A stretch of DNA of 64,000 nt, taken from assembly GCA_020634155.1 (NCBI GenBank), contig JACKCI010000001.1, positions 682,001-746,000 of the forward strand, read 5' to 3'. Shown piece by piece: positions 33,876 through 42,616 of the stretch; position 1 is the first letter of the stretch; each line of letters opens with the position of its first letter. The notes under the pieces are model-generated. The model did no database searches, had not been told where the DNA came from, and saw only the letters and a program-made list of their open reading frames with translations. The position numbers were made by a program, and so were the translations under genes. Source of the DNA: Anaerolineales bacterium. Its GTDB lineage: Bacteria; Chloroflexota; Anaerolineae; Aggregatilineales; J027.

Positions 33876-35919
33876 GATTAAAACGCAACCCCGTCGGGCG
33901 CTCATTGTGATGGGGCTTCCGGCGGTGGTTGCAGTGCTATATCTCACCCTTGTCGTACTCCATACCACTCACCACAATCAAGGAAATGTTGGAGCGTTGT
34001 TGGATGACACATGGATTCATGTGCGCTTTGCTGAACACCTCAGCGATGGCAAAGGCCTTACCTATAACGAGGGTGTGCTGACCGTCGGAGCCACCAGTCC
34101 GCTGTGGGTCCTGTCGCTAGCGATTCCCTATACTCTCTTTGACCCCAGCATCTTTAGCCAAGTCGATATTGCCATCGGCCTCAGCGCGGTATGGCATGTG
34201 CTATCAGTCATTGCTATTAGTGGATTTGGTTTGTGGGCGACCCGTCGCGCATGGATTGGCTTGGCAACAGGCCTTATCACCGCCGTCACAGGTCGCTATA
34301 TCTGGATGGGCCTTAGTGGGATGGAAGTCACAGCTTTCGCCACGCTTATGATTGTGACCCTCTGGAGCCATCTCGATGACACCCAACACCGTCGCCCTCT
34401 CGGTTGGCGCACAGGATTATTGCTGGCCCTAGCCAATCTCGCCCGCCCTGAAGCCTATTTACTGGCAGCGTTGCTTTTCTTAGATGCACTGGTTGTTATA
34501 CCCTTGCGTGATGAAGGGCGCGGATTTGGCGTCATCATTGGGCGCGTTAAAGCCAGTTGGCGCGGTTTGCTAGCGTATGGGTTACTGGCGGGGTCGTATC
34601 CCCTCACCACCCTAGTCATCAGTGGTTACCCGTTGCCCAATACCTTCCGCGCCAAGTCAGAGCTAGGCCATTTCCTCCCAACACCACACACCTTCTTTTG
34701 GATGACCCGCGTCGATCATGGCCTCATCTTCATTGTGTTTGCAGTGATTGGCACAAGCTGGCTGCTGTGGCAAGCTCGACAACCGCATAACATTAGCTTT
34801 TTGTGGGGGGCATGGCCTCCCTTGTTCTTGCTCGGTGTGCAGTTAACTGGCGAAGACCGTTATATTGTCAACCATGCCCGTTATGTGGCCCCTATCATCC
34901 CATTGGTGATTTTGGTCGCCATTATTGGGGTTTGGCGATTGACTCAGGTCAAATGGCTACAAACTGGTCAGCACTGGCTCCCGTTAGGGCTGACGGCCAT
35001 CCTTGGTATCATCACTTTTGGCAATGGCCTACCATCCGGCGCTCAGGTTTCCAATGATGTCCACCAACTGCGAGCCATGCACGTGCAGGCGGGCTTGTGG
35101 GTACGTGATACACTCGCTCCTGATGAGACCATCGCCCTTAATGACGTAGGAGCCATCACCCATATCTCCAATCGGCGGGTGCTTGACCTCGAAGGGCTAG
35201 TCTCGCCCGAAGTCATTGATGCCACCCGCGACACTGAACGCTTCACTTGTGACCGTGACCTCGAATTGGCCCGTATCATCCTTAAAGAGCGTCCGCGCTT
35301 CATCGGCATCTTCCCTTGGTTCTATCCCTGCTTGAGTAGTTGGCCCAATGCACTACAGGCTTACAACGTCTTTGAGATTAGCGGCCCAACGGTTATCGCG
35401 GGCGGGGAGATGATATTCTTTGAACCTGTATGGTCAGCATGGCCCATGCAACCTTCCCTGCCAAGTGACCTTAACCCTATAGCGGCACATTTTGAGCAAG
35501 GCATCGACTTAGCGGGCTACACAACAAAGTTGGTCGAAGACGGTTTGGCACTTACCTTGTGGTGGCATGCTCATGACCGACCTGCTGAGGATTACCATGT
35601 TTTTGTTCACTTGGTAAATGCCGAGGGGCAATTGGTGGTGACGGATGGGGTAGCGCTGCAACACGACAGTGAACCGCAGCAACAGGGATTTGGTAAGCAG
35701 TTTTCCACCTCATGGTGGCGGGCGGGTGACATCATCCGTGACGAACATCGCATCGTTTGGGATGACCTCACCCTATTTGAGCAATCCGGTCTTAGCCTGA
35801 ATGTTGGCATCTACCGCTACCCATCGGGGCAACGGCTACAACTTCAAAGGGGCGGAGATGTCGTAAATCTACCGCTTAAGCTGTCCCCAAAGTCTGAAGC
35901 ACCATATCTAATTGGTTGA
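33865..35919 (+). CDS. Large membrane protein, GT-C glycosyltransferase-like with C-terminal outside domain
   Basis: 684 residues from the ATG that overlaps the GNAT stop; the longer frame reads through the GNAT gene. A first helix (ALIVMGLPAVVAVLYLTLVVL) precedes LLDDTWIHVRFAEHLSDGKGLTYNEG, the Asp-Asp loop of GT-C/ArnT-like enzymes, then about nine helices to residue 400. The rest (400-684) lies outside, with HISNRRVLDLEGLVSPEVI and a late beta-sandwich (YHVFVHLVNAEGQLVVTDG...YRYPSGQRLQLQ). It likely transfers a sugar from a lipid carrier to a cell surface acceptor. The 3' end overlaps the convergent TPR gene by 44 bp. Confidence 0.82.
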   Translation: MLTRIKTQPRRALIVMGLPAVVAVLYLTLVVLHTTHHNQGNVGALLDDTWIHVRFAEHLSDGKGLTYNEGVLTVGATSPLWVLSLAIPYTLFDPSIFSQVDIAIGLSAVWHVLSVIAISGFGLWATRRAWIGLATGLITAVTGRYIWMGLSGMEVTAFATLMIVTLWSHLDDTQHRRPLGWRTGLLLALANLARPEAYLLAALLFLDALVVIPLRDEGRGFGVIIGRVKASWRGLLAYGLLAGSYPLTTLVISGYPLPNTFRAKSELGHFLPTPHTFFWMTRVDHGLIFIVFAVIGTSWLLWQARQPHNISFLWGAWPPLFLLGVQLTGEDRYIVNHARYVAPIIPLVILVAIIGVWRLTQVKWLQTGQHWLPLGLTAILGIITFGNGLPSGAQVSNDVHQLRAMHVQAGLWVRDTLAPDETIALNDVGAITHISNRRVLDLEGLVSPEVIDATRDTERFTCDRDLELARIILKERPRFIGIFPWFYPCLSSWPNALQAYNVFEISGPTVIAGGEMIFFEPVWSAWPMQPSLPSDLNPIAAHFEQGIDLAGYTTKLVEDGLALTLWWHAHDRPAEDYHVFVHLVNAEGQLVVTDGVALQHDSEPQQQGFGKQFSTSWWRAGDIIRDEHRIVWDDLTLFEQSGLSLNVGIYRYPSGQRLQLQRGGDVVNLPLKLSPKSEAPYLIG

Positions 35920-37153
35920 CATATTCACCCAAGCGCAGCACCTCAAAGATATGGCGCGAATACATGATTTGTTGTTGGGTCTCGTCTGGCATATCGGAAG
36001 AACGCTTGGCTTGGATACGGTGAATACGTACCAAAGACTCTGCCGCTTGGCGCTGAGTGAAGCTATCCCCAATTTCAGCAGCGATTTTCAGAGCTTGGCG
36101 CACCCGCTCCACCGCCCCCAAGATATTGCCGTTCTTCAGCATCAATATCTGTGCGAGTGTAATTTGCGAGACAGCAAAATTACGCCGATTGCCAGTCCGT
36201 GAGAATAGTTCACAACTCATCCGCACATGGGACTCAGCCTCATCCAATTGCTTTTGCTGGGCTTGATAGCGACCCAAGTCATGATAAGCTACTGCTAATT
36301 CATTGGTCTCCGGTAAAGTCACTAAGATAGCAATAGCTTCATGCAAAGCATCCTCAGCCTGCCGCTGGTAGTCGTGCTTTGCGGTGTCTTGTTCGGTAGC
36401 CTCCGCACGAGTCTGGTTGAGATAAGCCCGTTGGCGCAAGACCTTGGCCCGCAACGCTATTAAGCCCAACGTTTGGCTTGTTTCAAAAGCCTTTTCCAAA
36501 AACTCACCAGCTTGTCCCAAGCGCCCTACTTGTATCAGTGCCAAAGCATATTCAGCATAGACCTCAGCAAGCGTCTGGGCCGCATCTAACTGGCGTAAAG
36601 CCGCCACTGCCCGTTCAAAAAATGAGATGGCCTTTTCAAACTGACCCTTCTCCATCAAGGCACGCCCCATCCCTGCTGCAATCTTGGCGGCAGCTTCAGG
36701 GTGGTTCGTAGCTAAGTCCAAAGCCTTATTATAAGCCGCCGCACCTGCTGGCTCTTGATTGTGACGCAACAGATAATCACCATAGGCCGCATACGCCAAA
36801 GCAAAATCAGCACTGGCAGGCTCATATTGGGCATAGAGCGTCAGGGCTTGGCGGTAGCGGGCTTCTGTCTCATCCTGCAAATCACTCAGGATGTCCATAG
36901 TGGCGGCCATCTCAAGAGTCAACTTGCGATAGTGGCTATCACCCGAAGATAGCAACTCGCGGGCCGTCATCAAGTAGTCCAGCAACTCCCGTGCGAGAGC
37001 CGCCGCCCGCATCAATGGCGCATGCTGCAAAACATAATCGGCCACCAAACGCGGATCAATCCCACTCATAGGGCGGAGTTGGCGCTTGACGACCGTCCGA
37101 AAGTTGTTCAGATCCGCTTGTTGCTCGGCTGAAAGATACACAGGGGTTGTCAT
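35876..37153 (-). CDS. TPR protein coupled to the TIR/NB-ARC gene
   Basis: 425 residues made almost wholly of helical repeats of TPR type (ALAYAAYGDYLLRHNQEPAGAAAYNKAL, GMGRALMEKGQFEKAISFFERAV, YAEYALALIQVGRLGQAGEFLEKAF, VAYHDLGRYQAQQKQLDEAESHV, AVSQITLAQILMLKNGNILGAVERV). It has no enzyme motif or signal peptide. Its ATG overlaps the stop of the NB-ARC gene in ATGA, so both are made together. In STAND proteins such repeats form the C-terminal sensor arm; here the sensor appears to be on a separate chain. Confidence 0.85.
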   Translation of the reverse strand: MTTPVYLSAEQQADLNNFRTVVKRQLRPMSGIDPRLVADYVLQHAPLMRAAALARELLDYLMTARELLSSGDSHYRKLTLEMAATMDILSDLQDETEARYRQALTLYAQYEPASADFALAYAAYGDYLLRHNQEPAGAAAYNKALDLATNHPEAAAKIAAGMGRALMEKGQFEKAISFFERAVAALRQLDAAQTLAEVYAEYALALIQVGRLGQAGEFLEKAFETSQTLGLIALRAKVLRQRAYLNQTRAEATEQDTAKHDYQRQAEDALHEAIAILVTLPETNELAVAYHDLGRYQAQQKQLDEAESHVRMSCELFSRTGNRRNFAVSQITLAQILMLKNGNILGAVERVRQALKIAAEIGDSFTQRQAAESLVRIHRIQAKRSSDMPDETQQQIMYSRHIFEVLRLGEYVNQLDMVLQTLGTA

Positions 37154-39102
37154 GCCGATTCCATCTCCAATTTCATCAAGAGGGCATCTATTTCATCAAG
37201 TTCCGCTTGGCTCAAAGGCCGGGTAGTACGCATTAGAGTAGTCACATAACTTGGCAAATAGTAGAGTGTGCCTTCACGTCGTAGGAGACTCATCCGTGCC
37301 AAGACCCGCAAGTCGTGTAAGGTACCGCCAATTTGCTCCACCAGCACACGACTAAAACCATCGGATAGGGCTGTCAAACGCCGCAGGAGAGCCTTTGGTT
37401 CTGGAGCCAGCCGATCCATTTGCAGACTCAGATAATGCTCATAAGCATCCCCGACTTCGTTGGTCAAGTCATCCAATTCCTGCAAAGCCACAGCAAAGCC
37501 CTGCGTCTGAACCATATCAACACCCGCCTGAATCAACCACGGGGCGCTAAGGGTCTCAGTTAAAAAGGTATCCATCGCATAGAATTCAGCCCCAAGTTGG
37601 CGTTGCTCGACCAACCGCATAATCAAACGCTTGGCTTCATCGGGGGCAAGGGGCTGGATGGTATTTTCTTCGGTGCCACTCGTAAAGGTTAAGGGCTGTA
37701 CTGGCCCCCATGCCGTCAATAGGAAGCGTGTGCCACTATCTTGGTCTAGCCGTGCAATGAAATCGGATAGCTCACCTGCCTCTAGGGGGTCGCTCCACGC
37801 ATCGGCTTGGTCAAGTACCACCAGTATCCGACGGTCACGCAACACATCAAGCAAGGTGGCCCAGTTGGTAACGGCGGGCATCTCCAGCAATGCCAGTATC
37901 TGCCCCACCACATCCTCTGATTTAGAGAGGCGGCTCATCCGCATCCAGAGTACGCCATCCGGATAACGCCATGCAAAACGCCGAGCATATTCCGCCGCCA
38001 GCCAACTCTTGCCGATTCCCGACGGGCCATAGAGTGCAATCTGTCGAAACTCAGTAGAGGCAATTTCGCGGCTCAGTTCATCTAAGGAAGCACGCTGCCC
38101 TACAAAGCCGCGATGCCAAGGGACATTAAGCATAGGTGGCAAGCCATTATCAATTAGGCATTGGCTGGCACGATGTCCCTCTGCGGGCAAATCTAGGCGG
38201 AAGTTATCAAGGCCTTCCTTGAAAATGAGCCGTCCAGATGTATAGCCCAAGGCACGATTAGCCGCATCAAAGGCATCACGTACCCCATAGACCAGATTAG
38301 CGTAGAATTCCCGCACAAATAGATAGTTATGCGGGGCAATCACTACCCCACTCAACGAGGTCTGTTCGAGGAGCATGGCAATTGTCTCATCTGGCAAATC
38401 GGCGGTTACGACCAACACTTGCGCGGAACTGGCTTCCAACGCATCTAGCAGTTGCTGCCCATCAATCGGGTCTTCATGACCCCATCCATCTTCAAAATGA
38501 AGCTTGCCTGCTTGATAGGTACAGACAATATGGACGATTTGATGACCACCTATCATGCCCTTAAGATGGTCAATGGTCGGCGGCATCAAGCGTTGTAAGG
38601 CAATCGGCACCGCCCGCACTGTTTCAATAGCGGTCACAATCTCTTGCCATGTCTGGTGAGCATCCCGAATGACCAGCGGCTCTTCTGCCCCAGAAGCATC
38701 GGCATAAGGAGCCGCAATCAGCGCTAAGACCTGTAAATAGCGCTGTAATTGGGCGGGGTTGACCACACGAGTATCATAGACCGCCGGCCTGCCGTAGGCA
38801 CGCCCTACTAAATGATCCTTCAGTAGCAGAGAATTGGTCTCATAAAGGTCTTGTGTACTCAGATCAAAAACAGTTTCCCAATCCGCATCGGCATAGGCCG
38901 CATAGACGGCTATCTGATCTTGACCACTTTCATGAGCAAAGGCTAGGTCGCTGAGTACCTTGCGCGATTCAGCCGCCGCAGGTGACCAAACGAATAAGAC
39001 CACCTCGGCTTGATGAATATGCTCCACAGGCTGGAGCGCTAAGTCAGCGACTAACCGACGTACAAATTCACTATCTTGTTGGGTATGGCTAATGTAGAGC
39101 AT
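37150..39102 (-). CDS. TIR-like/CHAT-like/NB-ARC STAND protein
   Basis: 650 residues from the ATG at 39102, which has GGGAG 5 bases upstream; an ATG 12 bases earlier has none. Residues 1-75 are a shortened TIR-like domain (LYISHTQQDSEFVRRLVADL...AEVVLFVWSPAAAESRKVLSDL), where the usual catalytic Glu position is D52. Residues 150-300 resemble a CHAT caspase-like domain but HIVCTYQAG and LVVTADLPDE replace the His-Gly and Cys motifs. Residues 330-500 are an NB-ARC ATPase: GPSGIGKS (359-366), ILVVLDQAD (426-434), LTAWG sensor. A winged helix follows. It is expected to be an ATP-driven switch, in defence or signalling; the target is unknown. Confidence 0.8.
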   Translation of the reverse strand: MLYISHTQQDSEFVRRLVADLALQPVEHIHQAEVVLFVWSPAAAESRKVLSDLAFAHESGQDQIAVYAAYADADWETVFDLSTQDLYETNSLLLKDHLVGRAYGRPAVYDTRVVNPAQLQRYLQVLALIAAPYADASGAEEPLVIRDAHQTWQEIVTAIETVRAVPIALQRLMPPTIDHLKGMIGGHQIVHIVCTYQAGKLHFEDGWGHEDPIDGQQLLDALEASSAQVLVVTADLPDETIAMLLEQTSLSGVVIAPHNYLFVREFYANLVYGVRDAFDAANRALGYTSGRLIFKEGLDNFRLDLPAEGHRASQCLIDNGLPPMLNVPWHRGFVGQRASLDELSREIASTEFRQIALYGPSGIGKSWLAAEYARRFAWRYPDGVLWMRMSRLSKSEDVVGQILALLEMPAVTNWATLLDVLRDRRILVVLDQADAWSDPLEAGELSDFIARLDQDSGTRFLLTAWGPVQPLTFTSGTEENTIQPLAPDEAKRLIMRLVEQRQLGAEFYAMDTFLTETLSAPWLIQAGVDMVQTQGFAVALQELDDLTNEVGDAYEHYLSLQMDRLAPEPKALLRRLTALSDGFSRVLVEQIGGTLHDLRVLARMSLLRREGTLYYLPSYVTTLMRTTRPLSQAELDEIDALLMKLEMESA

Positions 39103-39150
39103 TGGCACTCCCATTGGTCATCATGCAAGTGCTGCCCATTATACCCCAAT

Positions 39151-39942
39151 TTAGAGAGTCGCCCGAATCTCGCCACCATCCACAGGTAACATCGCCCCGT
39201 GCATAAAACCCGCCGCGGGTGAACACATAAACACCGCTACATTGCCAAATTCTTCGGGCGTCCCCATCCGCCGTAGCGGGATAGCACCCACACGGTTAGC
39301 ATGTTCGATTTCAGGGGTGGAGTTATTGGCGGCGGCCCGTGCGTTAATCAGCACTCCGACGCGCTCGGTGGCCGTCCACCCCGGCAAAATCGCATTGACC
39401 CGAATCCCTTGAGGGCCAAATTCATTCGCAAGCGACTTGACCAGCGCCGCGACGCCTGCCCGTATCACATTCGACAAGATGAGGTTATCCATTGGCTGCT
39501 TGACCGTTAAGGAGGTCACGGCCAAGATTGCGGCCCGATGGGACTGCTGCAAATAGGGCAGAGCCGCTTGTATCATCTCAATGGTACTCCCCAGCAAAAG
39601 ATGATAAGCGCCCTCCCACTCGTCTAAGCCAAACGCAGTGAAGCTCCCCGGTGGAGGGCCGCCTGAATTAGTGACAAGGACATCCAAGCCCCCTAGCCGT
39701 TGAGCAGCCGCTTCGATAACACGAGCAGCCTCCCCGCGCTGACTGACATCTCCTGCCACTGCCACAACTTGTCCGCGTGTCTCAGCATGGATACCATCAG
39801 CAGTTTGTTGCAGAGACTCGGCATTACGCCCATTGATGGCAACCATGGCTCCCTCACGGCTAAATTGACGTGCCGCCGCCGCGCCTAGTCCTGAGCGGCT
39901 ACCTGCGACAAAGACCTTAGCCCCTTGCAGTCCCAACTCCAT
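39151..39942 (-). CDS. Short-chain dehydrogenase/reductase, atypical active site
   Basis: 263 residues behind GGAGGT. The nucleotide loop GSRSGLGAAAARQ (TGxxxGxG type) and VTNSGGPPPGSF are intact. The catalytic Ser lies in VTSLTV, but the Tyr and Lys of YxxxK are Ser and Arg (LSNVIRAG). I recall an SDR subgroup annotated as 3-oxoacyl-ACP reductase-like with the same SNxxRAxV pattern, so this is a subfamily trait rather than decay. Substrate unknown. It lies 1 base behind the alpha/beta-hydrolase gene on the same strand. Confidence 0.9.
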   Translation of the reverse strand: MELGLQGAKVFVAGSRSGLGAAAARQFSREGAMVAINGRNAESLQQTADGIHAETRGQVVAVAGDVSQRGEAARVIEAAAQRLGGLDVLVTNSGGPPPGSFTAFGLDEWEGAYHLLLGSTIEMIQAALPYLQQSHRAAILAVTSLTVKQPMDNLILSNVIRAGVAALVKSLANEFGPQGIRVNAILPGWTATERVGVLINARAAANNSTPEIEHANRVGAIPLRRMGTPEEFGNVAVFMCSPAAGFMHGAMLPVDGGEIRATL

Positions 39943-39943
39943 G

Positions 39944-40738
39944 CTAGACCTCCTTCAAGAAATCGAGGACAAGCTGGTTAAACTCGTCAGGCTTCTCCAT
40001 ATTGGGCAGATGGGCGGTATTGCTAATTACCACCTTCTTGGCCCCTTCGATCCCTGATGCCAGCATTTCCGCAATCACCTGCATATCGGGTACATCATGA
40101 TCACCAATCAGCACCAAAGTCGGGCATTTAATCTCGCTCAAGCGGTCAATGGCGGGCGGCTCTAGTTCCTCCTCGATACCTTCGCCGCTAGGGATGGTAT
40201 AGGAGCGCAGAATCATCTCGCCAACCTTGAGTTGAATAGCATCATCGACTTGGGCCTCGGTGCGGTTCGACCCCACTACCCACAGCATGACCTCTAGCTC
40301 AACCCCACGCGACAAATCACCCGCCTGTAGCGCCTCACCAACCTCTTCCCAAACGTCAATGGTGTCCTCATCCTCAAACTCATAGCCACCCACTGCCGAC
40401 CCTGACAGCACCAATGATTTGACCAACGCAGGGTAGGTAAGCGCTAGATTGATAGAGGTCTCCCCACTCATTGAGGCCCCCACAAAATGCGCCTGATCAA
40501 TACCCAAGTGCTGGAGCAGGGCATAGACATCACGATAATGGGCAAACTCACCATTGGGGATTTCAGTTTGCCCAAAGCCGCGCAAATCTGGCGCAATCAC
40601 CCGATAGTGTTCAGCAAAAGCCTTGAGTTGCTTATCCCACATGCGGCTATCAGCAATACCCGCATGAAGCAGTACCAGCGGATCGCCTTCGCCCATATCG
40701 TGATAAAACATATTGATTCCATTGATAGTCGCAAACAT
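39944..40738 (-). CDS. Alpha/beta-hydrolase
   Basis: 264 residues. Oxyanion loop VLLHAGIADSRMW (the common HG is HA here), nucleophile elbow GASMSG with the serine, acid in LIGDHDVPD, and His in SNTAHLPNMEKPDEF. The fold is of the epoxide hydrolase/haloalkane dehalogenase/C-C hydrolase group, cytosolic. The substrate is not evident; the SDR behind it may act in the same pathway. A terminator separates it from the ABC genes upstream. Confidence 0.92.
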   Translation of the reverse strand: MFATINGINMFYHDMGEGDPLVLLHAGIADSRMWDKQLKAFAEHYRVIAPDLRGFGQTEIPNGEFAHYRDVYALLQHLGIDQAHFVGASMSGETSINLALTYPALVKSLVLSGSAVGGYEFEDEDTIDVWEEVGEALQAGDLSRGVELEVMLWVVGSNRTEAQVDDAIQLKVGEMILRSYTIPSGEGIEEELEPPAIDRLSEIKCPTLVLIGDHDVPDMQVIAEMLASGIEGAKKVVISNTAHLPNMEKPDEFNQLVLDFLKEV

Positions 40739-40781
40739 AGCATATCCTAGATGATTAATGATTGATGGAATGGAGTGTAAC

Positions 40782-40816
40782 GAAAAAAGAAGGGTAGAGC
40801 CAAACGCGCCCTACCC
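40782..40816 (-). terminator. Terminator of the ABC exporter genes
   Basis: On the minus strand, GGGTAGGGC and GCTCTACCC form a 9 bp stem (one G-U) with a 7-base loop, followed by TTCTTTTTT, just after the second ABC gene. Confidence 0.88.
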
Positions 40817-40825
40817 CCTTGTAGA

Positions 40826-42616
40826 CTAGGCCATTTCAACGATTTCAGGTGCTTTAGCAGTATCGGCACCCAAGTCACCATGCCAGAGCCGCCGCATCTC
40901 GTCACTGGTCAGCAGCAGGGTATCCAAATCACCCTCAGCCTCGACCTGCCCATCTTTCAGCACAATGATATGGTCAGCCTCTCGCAGCGCCGTGCGCCGA
41001 TGCGAAACCACCAAACAGGTGACATCTCGCTCAAAAACCCGTGTCCAGAGTTGCTTCTCGGTCTCGACATCTAGGGCGCTCGATAGGTCATCAAAGACCA
41101 GTAACTCGGCATCGCGCACGAACATGCGGGCCGCCGCTGTACGCTGAATCTGCCCACCCGATAGGCGCACCCCTTTGGGGCCAACCAAGGTCTCAAGACC
41201 ATCCTCAAAGCTATGGAGGTCTTGCTCCATAACCGCCATGCGAATCGCTTCATGGATTTCAGTATCACCGACAGGAAAGCCCATTAGCATATTGTCGCGC
41301 AAGGATTCGCTAAAGAGACGTGGTACCTGTCCGGTATACGCACAACGCGGAGGGATGAAAAAGGTGGCGGGGTCATCAACCCGTTGCCCATTCCAAAAAA
41401 TCTCGCCGCTATCTTTCTGCAACAGACCCAGCAAAGCACGCAGAAGCGTTGTCTTGCCCGCGCCAATCCGTCCGGTAATAACCACAAACGAGCCACGCTG
41501 CACCTCAAAACTGACGTTTTGGACGCCTTTAGTGGATGAGGCGTATAGATAGCTGAGATTCTCGACCCGCAAACGCTCCAAACGGTCAGACGGAGTTTTG
41601 GACGCATAGAAGGTACTCGGCTCGTAGACCGTTGGGCGTTTGACCAATTGTTCTGGCTCAGAACCCTGCATCAGTTCAGTTAAGCGCTCATTGGATACTG
41701 CCGCCTGCCGATAGCGAGCTAAAACTAACCCGAAGAAGAAGGTGGCATCTGTTACCAGCATCAAGTAGTAGACAAAGAGCGCAAAATCCCCCACTGTGAA
41801 GCTACCCGCTTTAATGGCACTAGCCGACAAAAGCAAAATCAGGCCCGTGCCAATACTAAGTGTGTTCCAAAACACCGAGTTCAGCAGTTCATTAAAGAGA
41901 CGGTCGAGCAGAGCCGCCTTGCGCCGCTTATCATTGATGCGCTCAAATTGACCGATGGTCGATTCTTCGGCGGTGGCAACCTTGACCGCTTGGGCTGAAG
42001 TGAACAACTCGCCAATAAAACCCATGACCTCACCCGCTGCCTTACGGTGGGCACGACGGTACTGCTCCACACGATAGCGGGCCGCATTCGAAATAGCAAT
42101 TACCACCACCAACGGCGCAAACACCACCAGCGTGATGACCCAGTTGATTTGCAGCATGATGATAATGGCAATCAGTGACGATACCCCCACCCCCAGCAGG
42201 TCATTCGTCCAGATGATGAAGACCGGAATCTCGTCCACGTCACCATCAAAGCGGCTGATGGCTTCACCGGGAGAGCGGGGGATAGAACGTGCGCCGGGGC
42301 GCTGCAAAATACGATTGAAGACGTTCCGCCGCAATAGGTCACCAATCCCAAAGAAGAAATGTGTCCATGCCCCAAACGCCAGCAATCGCAAGAATTCACG
42401 CCCAATCGAGACCGCCGCAATCAAGGCAATAATCGACCACACCCCTAAACGGACTCGCTCGTCACCCGTGAGATTATTGAAAAACTCACGCAACATCAAC
42501 CCCGGCACCTGCCCCAGCACATAGAATAGCAGTAGCGAAGTGCCATTTAGGAGATAGAGCCAAACGCGATAGCGGGTTAACCGCCCCATCATCTTCCATG
42601 TCGGCATCATATTCAT
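40826..42616 (-). CDS. ABC exporter half-transporter, degenerate-site subunit
   Basis: 596 residues: six membrane helices (1-320) then the ATPase. Walker A GRIGAGKTT, signature VRLSGGQIQR, and Walker B LLVFDDLSSALD, where the catalytic glutamate is Asp. With the neighbouring subunit it forms a heterodimer in which its consensus signature completes the active site of the partner, as in TM287/288-type exporters. Substrate unknown: lipid, peptide or drug. The start overlaps the partner gene in ATGA. A strong terminator follows. Confidence 0.93.
   Translation of the reverse strand: MNMMPTWKMMGRLTRYRVWLYLLNGTSLLLFYVLGQVPGLMLREFFNNLTGDERVRLGVWSIIALIAAVSIGREFLRLLAFGAWTHFFFGIGDLLRRNVFNRILQRPGARSIPRSPGEAISRFDGDVDEIPVFIIWTNDLLGVGVSSLIAIIIMLQINWVITLVVFAPLVVVIAISNAARYRVEQYRRAHRKAAGEVMGFIGELFTSAQAVKVATAEESTIGQFERINDKRRKAALLDRLFNELLNSVFWNTLSIGTGLILLLSASAIKAGSFTVGDFALFVYYLMLVTDATFFFGLVLARYRQAAVSNERLTELMQGSEPEQLVKRPTVYEPSTFYASKTPSDRLERLRVENLSYLYASSTKGVQNVSFEVQRGSFVVITGRIGAGKTTLLRALLGLLQKDSGEIFWNGQRVDDPATFFIPPRCAYTGQVPRLFSESLRDNMLMGFPVGDTEIHEAIRMAVMEQDLHSFEDGLETLVGPKGVRLSGGQIQRTAAARMFVRDAELLVFDDLSSALDVETEKQLWTRVFERDVTCLVVSHRRTALREADHIIVLKDGQVEAEGDLDTLLLTSDEMRRLWHGDLGADTAKAPEIVEMA

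Noticed and set aside
39151..39942. SDR as a pseudogene because YxxxK is missing
   Set aside because: The frame is intact, the cofactor loop is normal, and the SNxxR pattern is shared by a known SDR subgroup.
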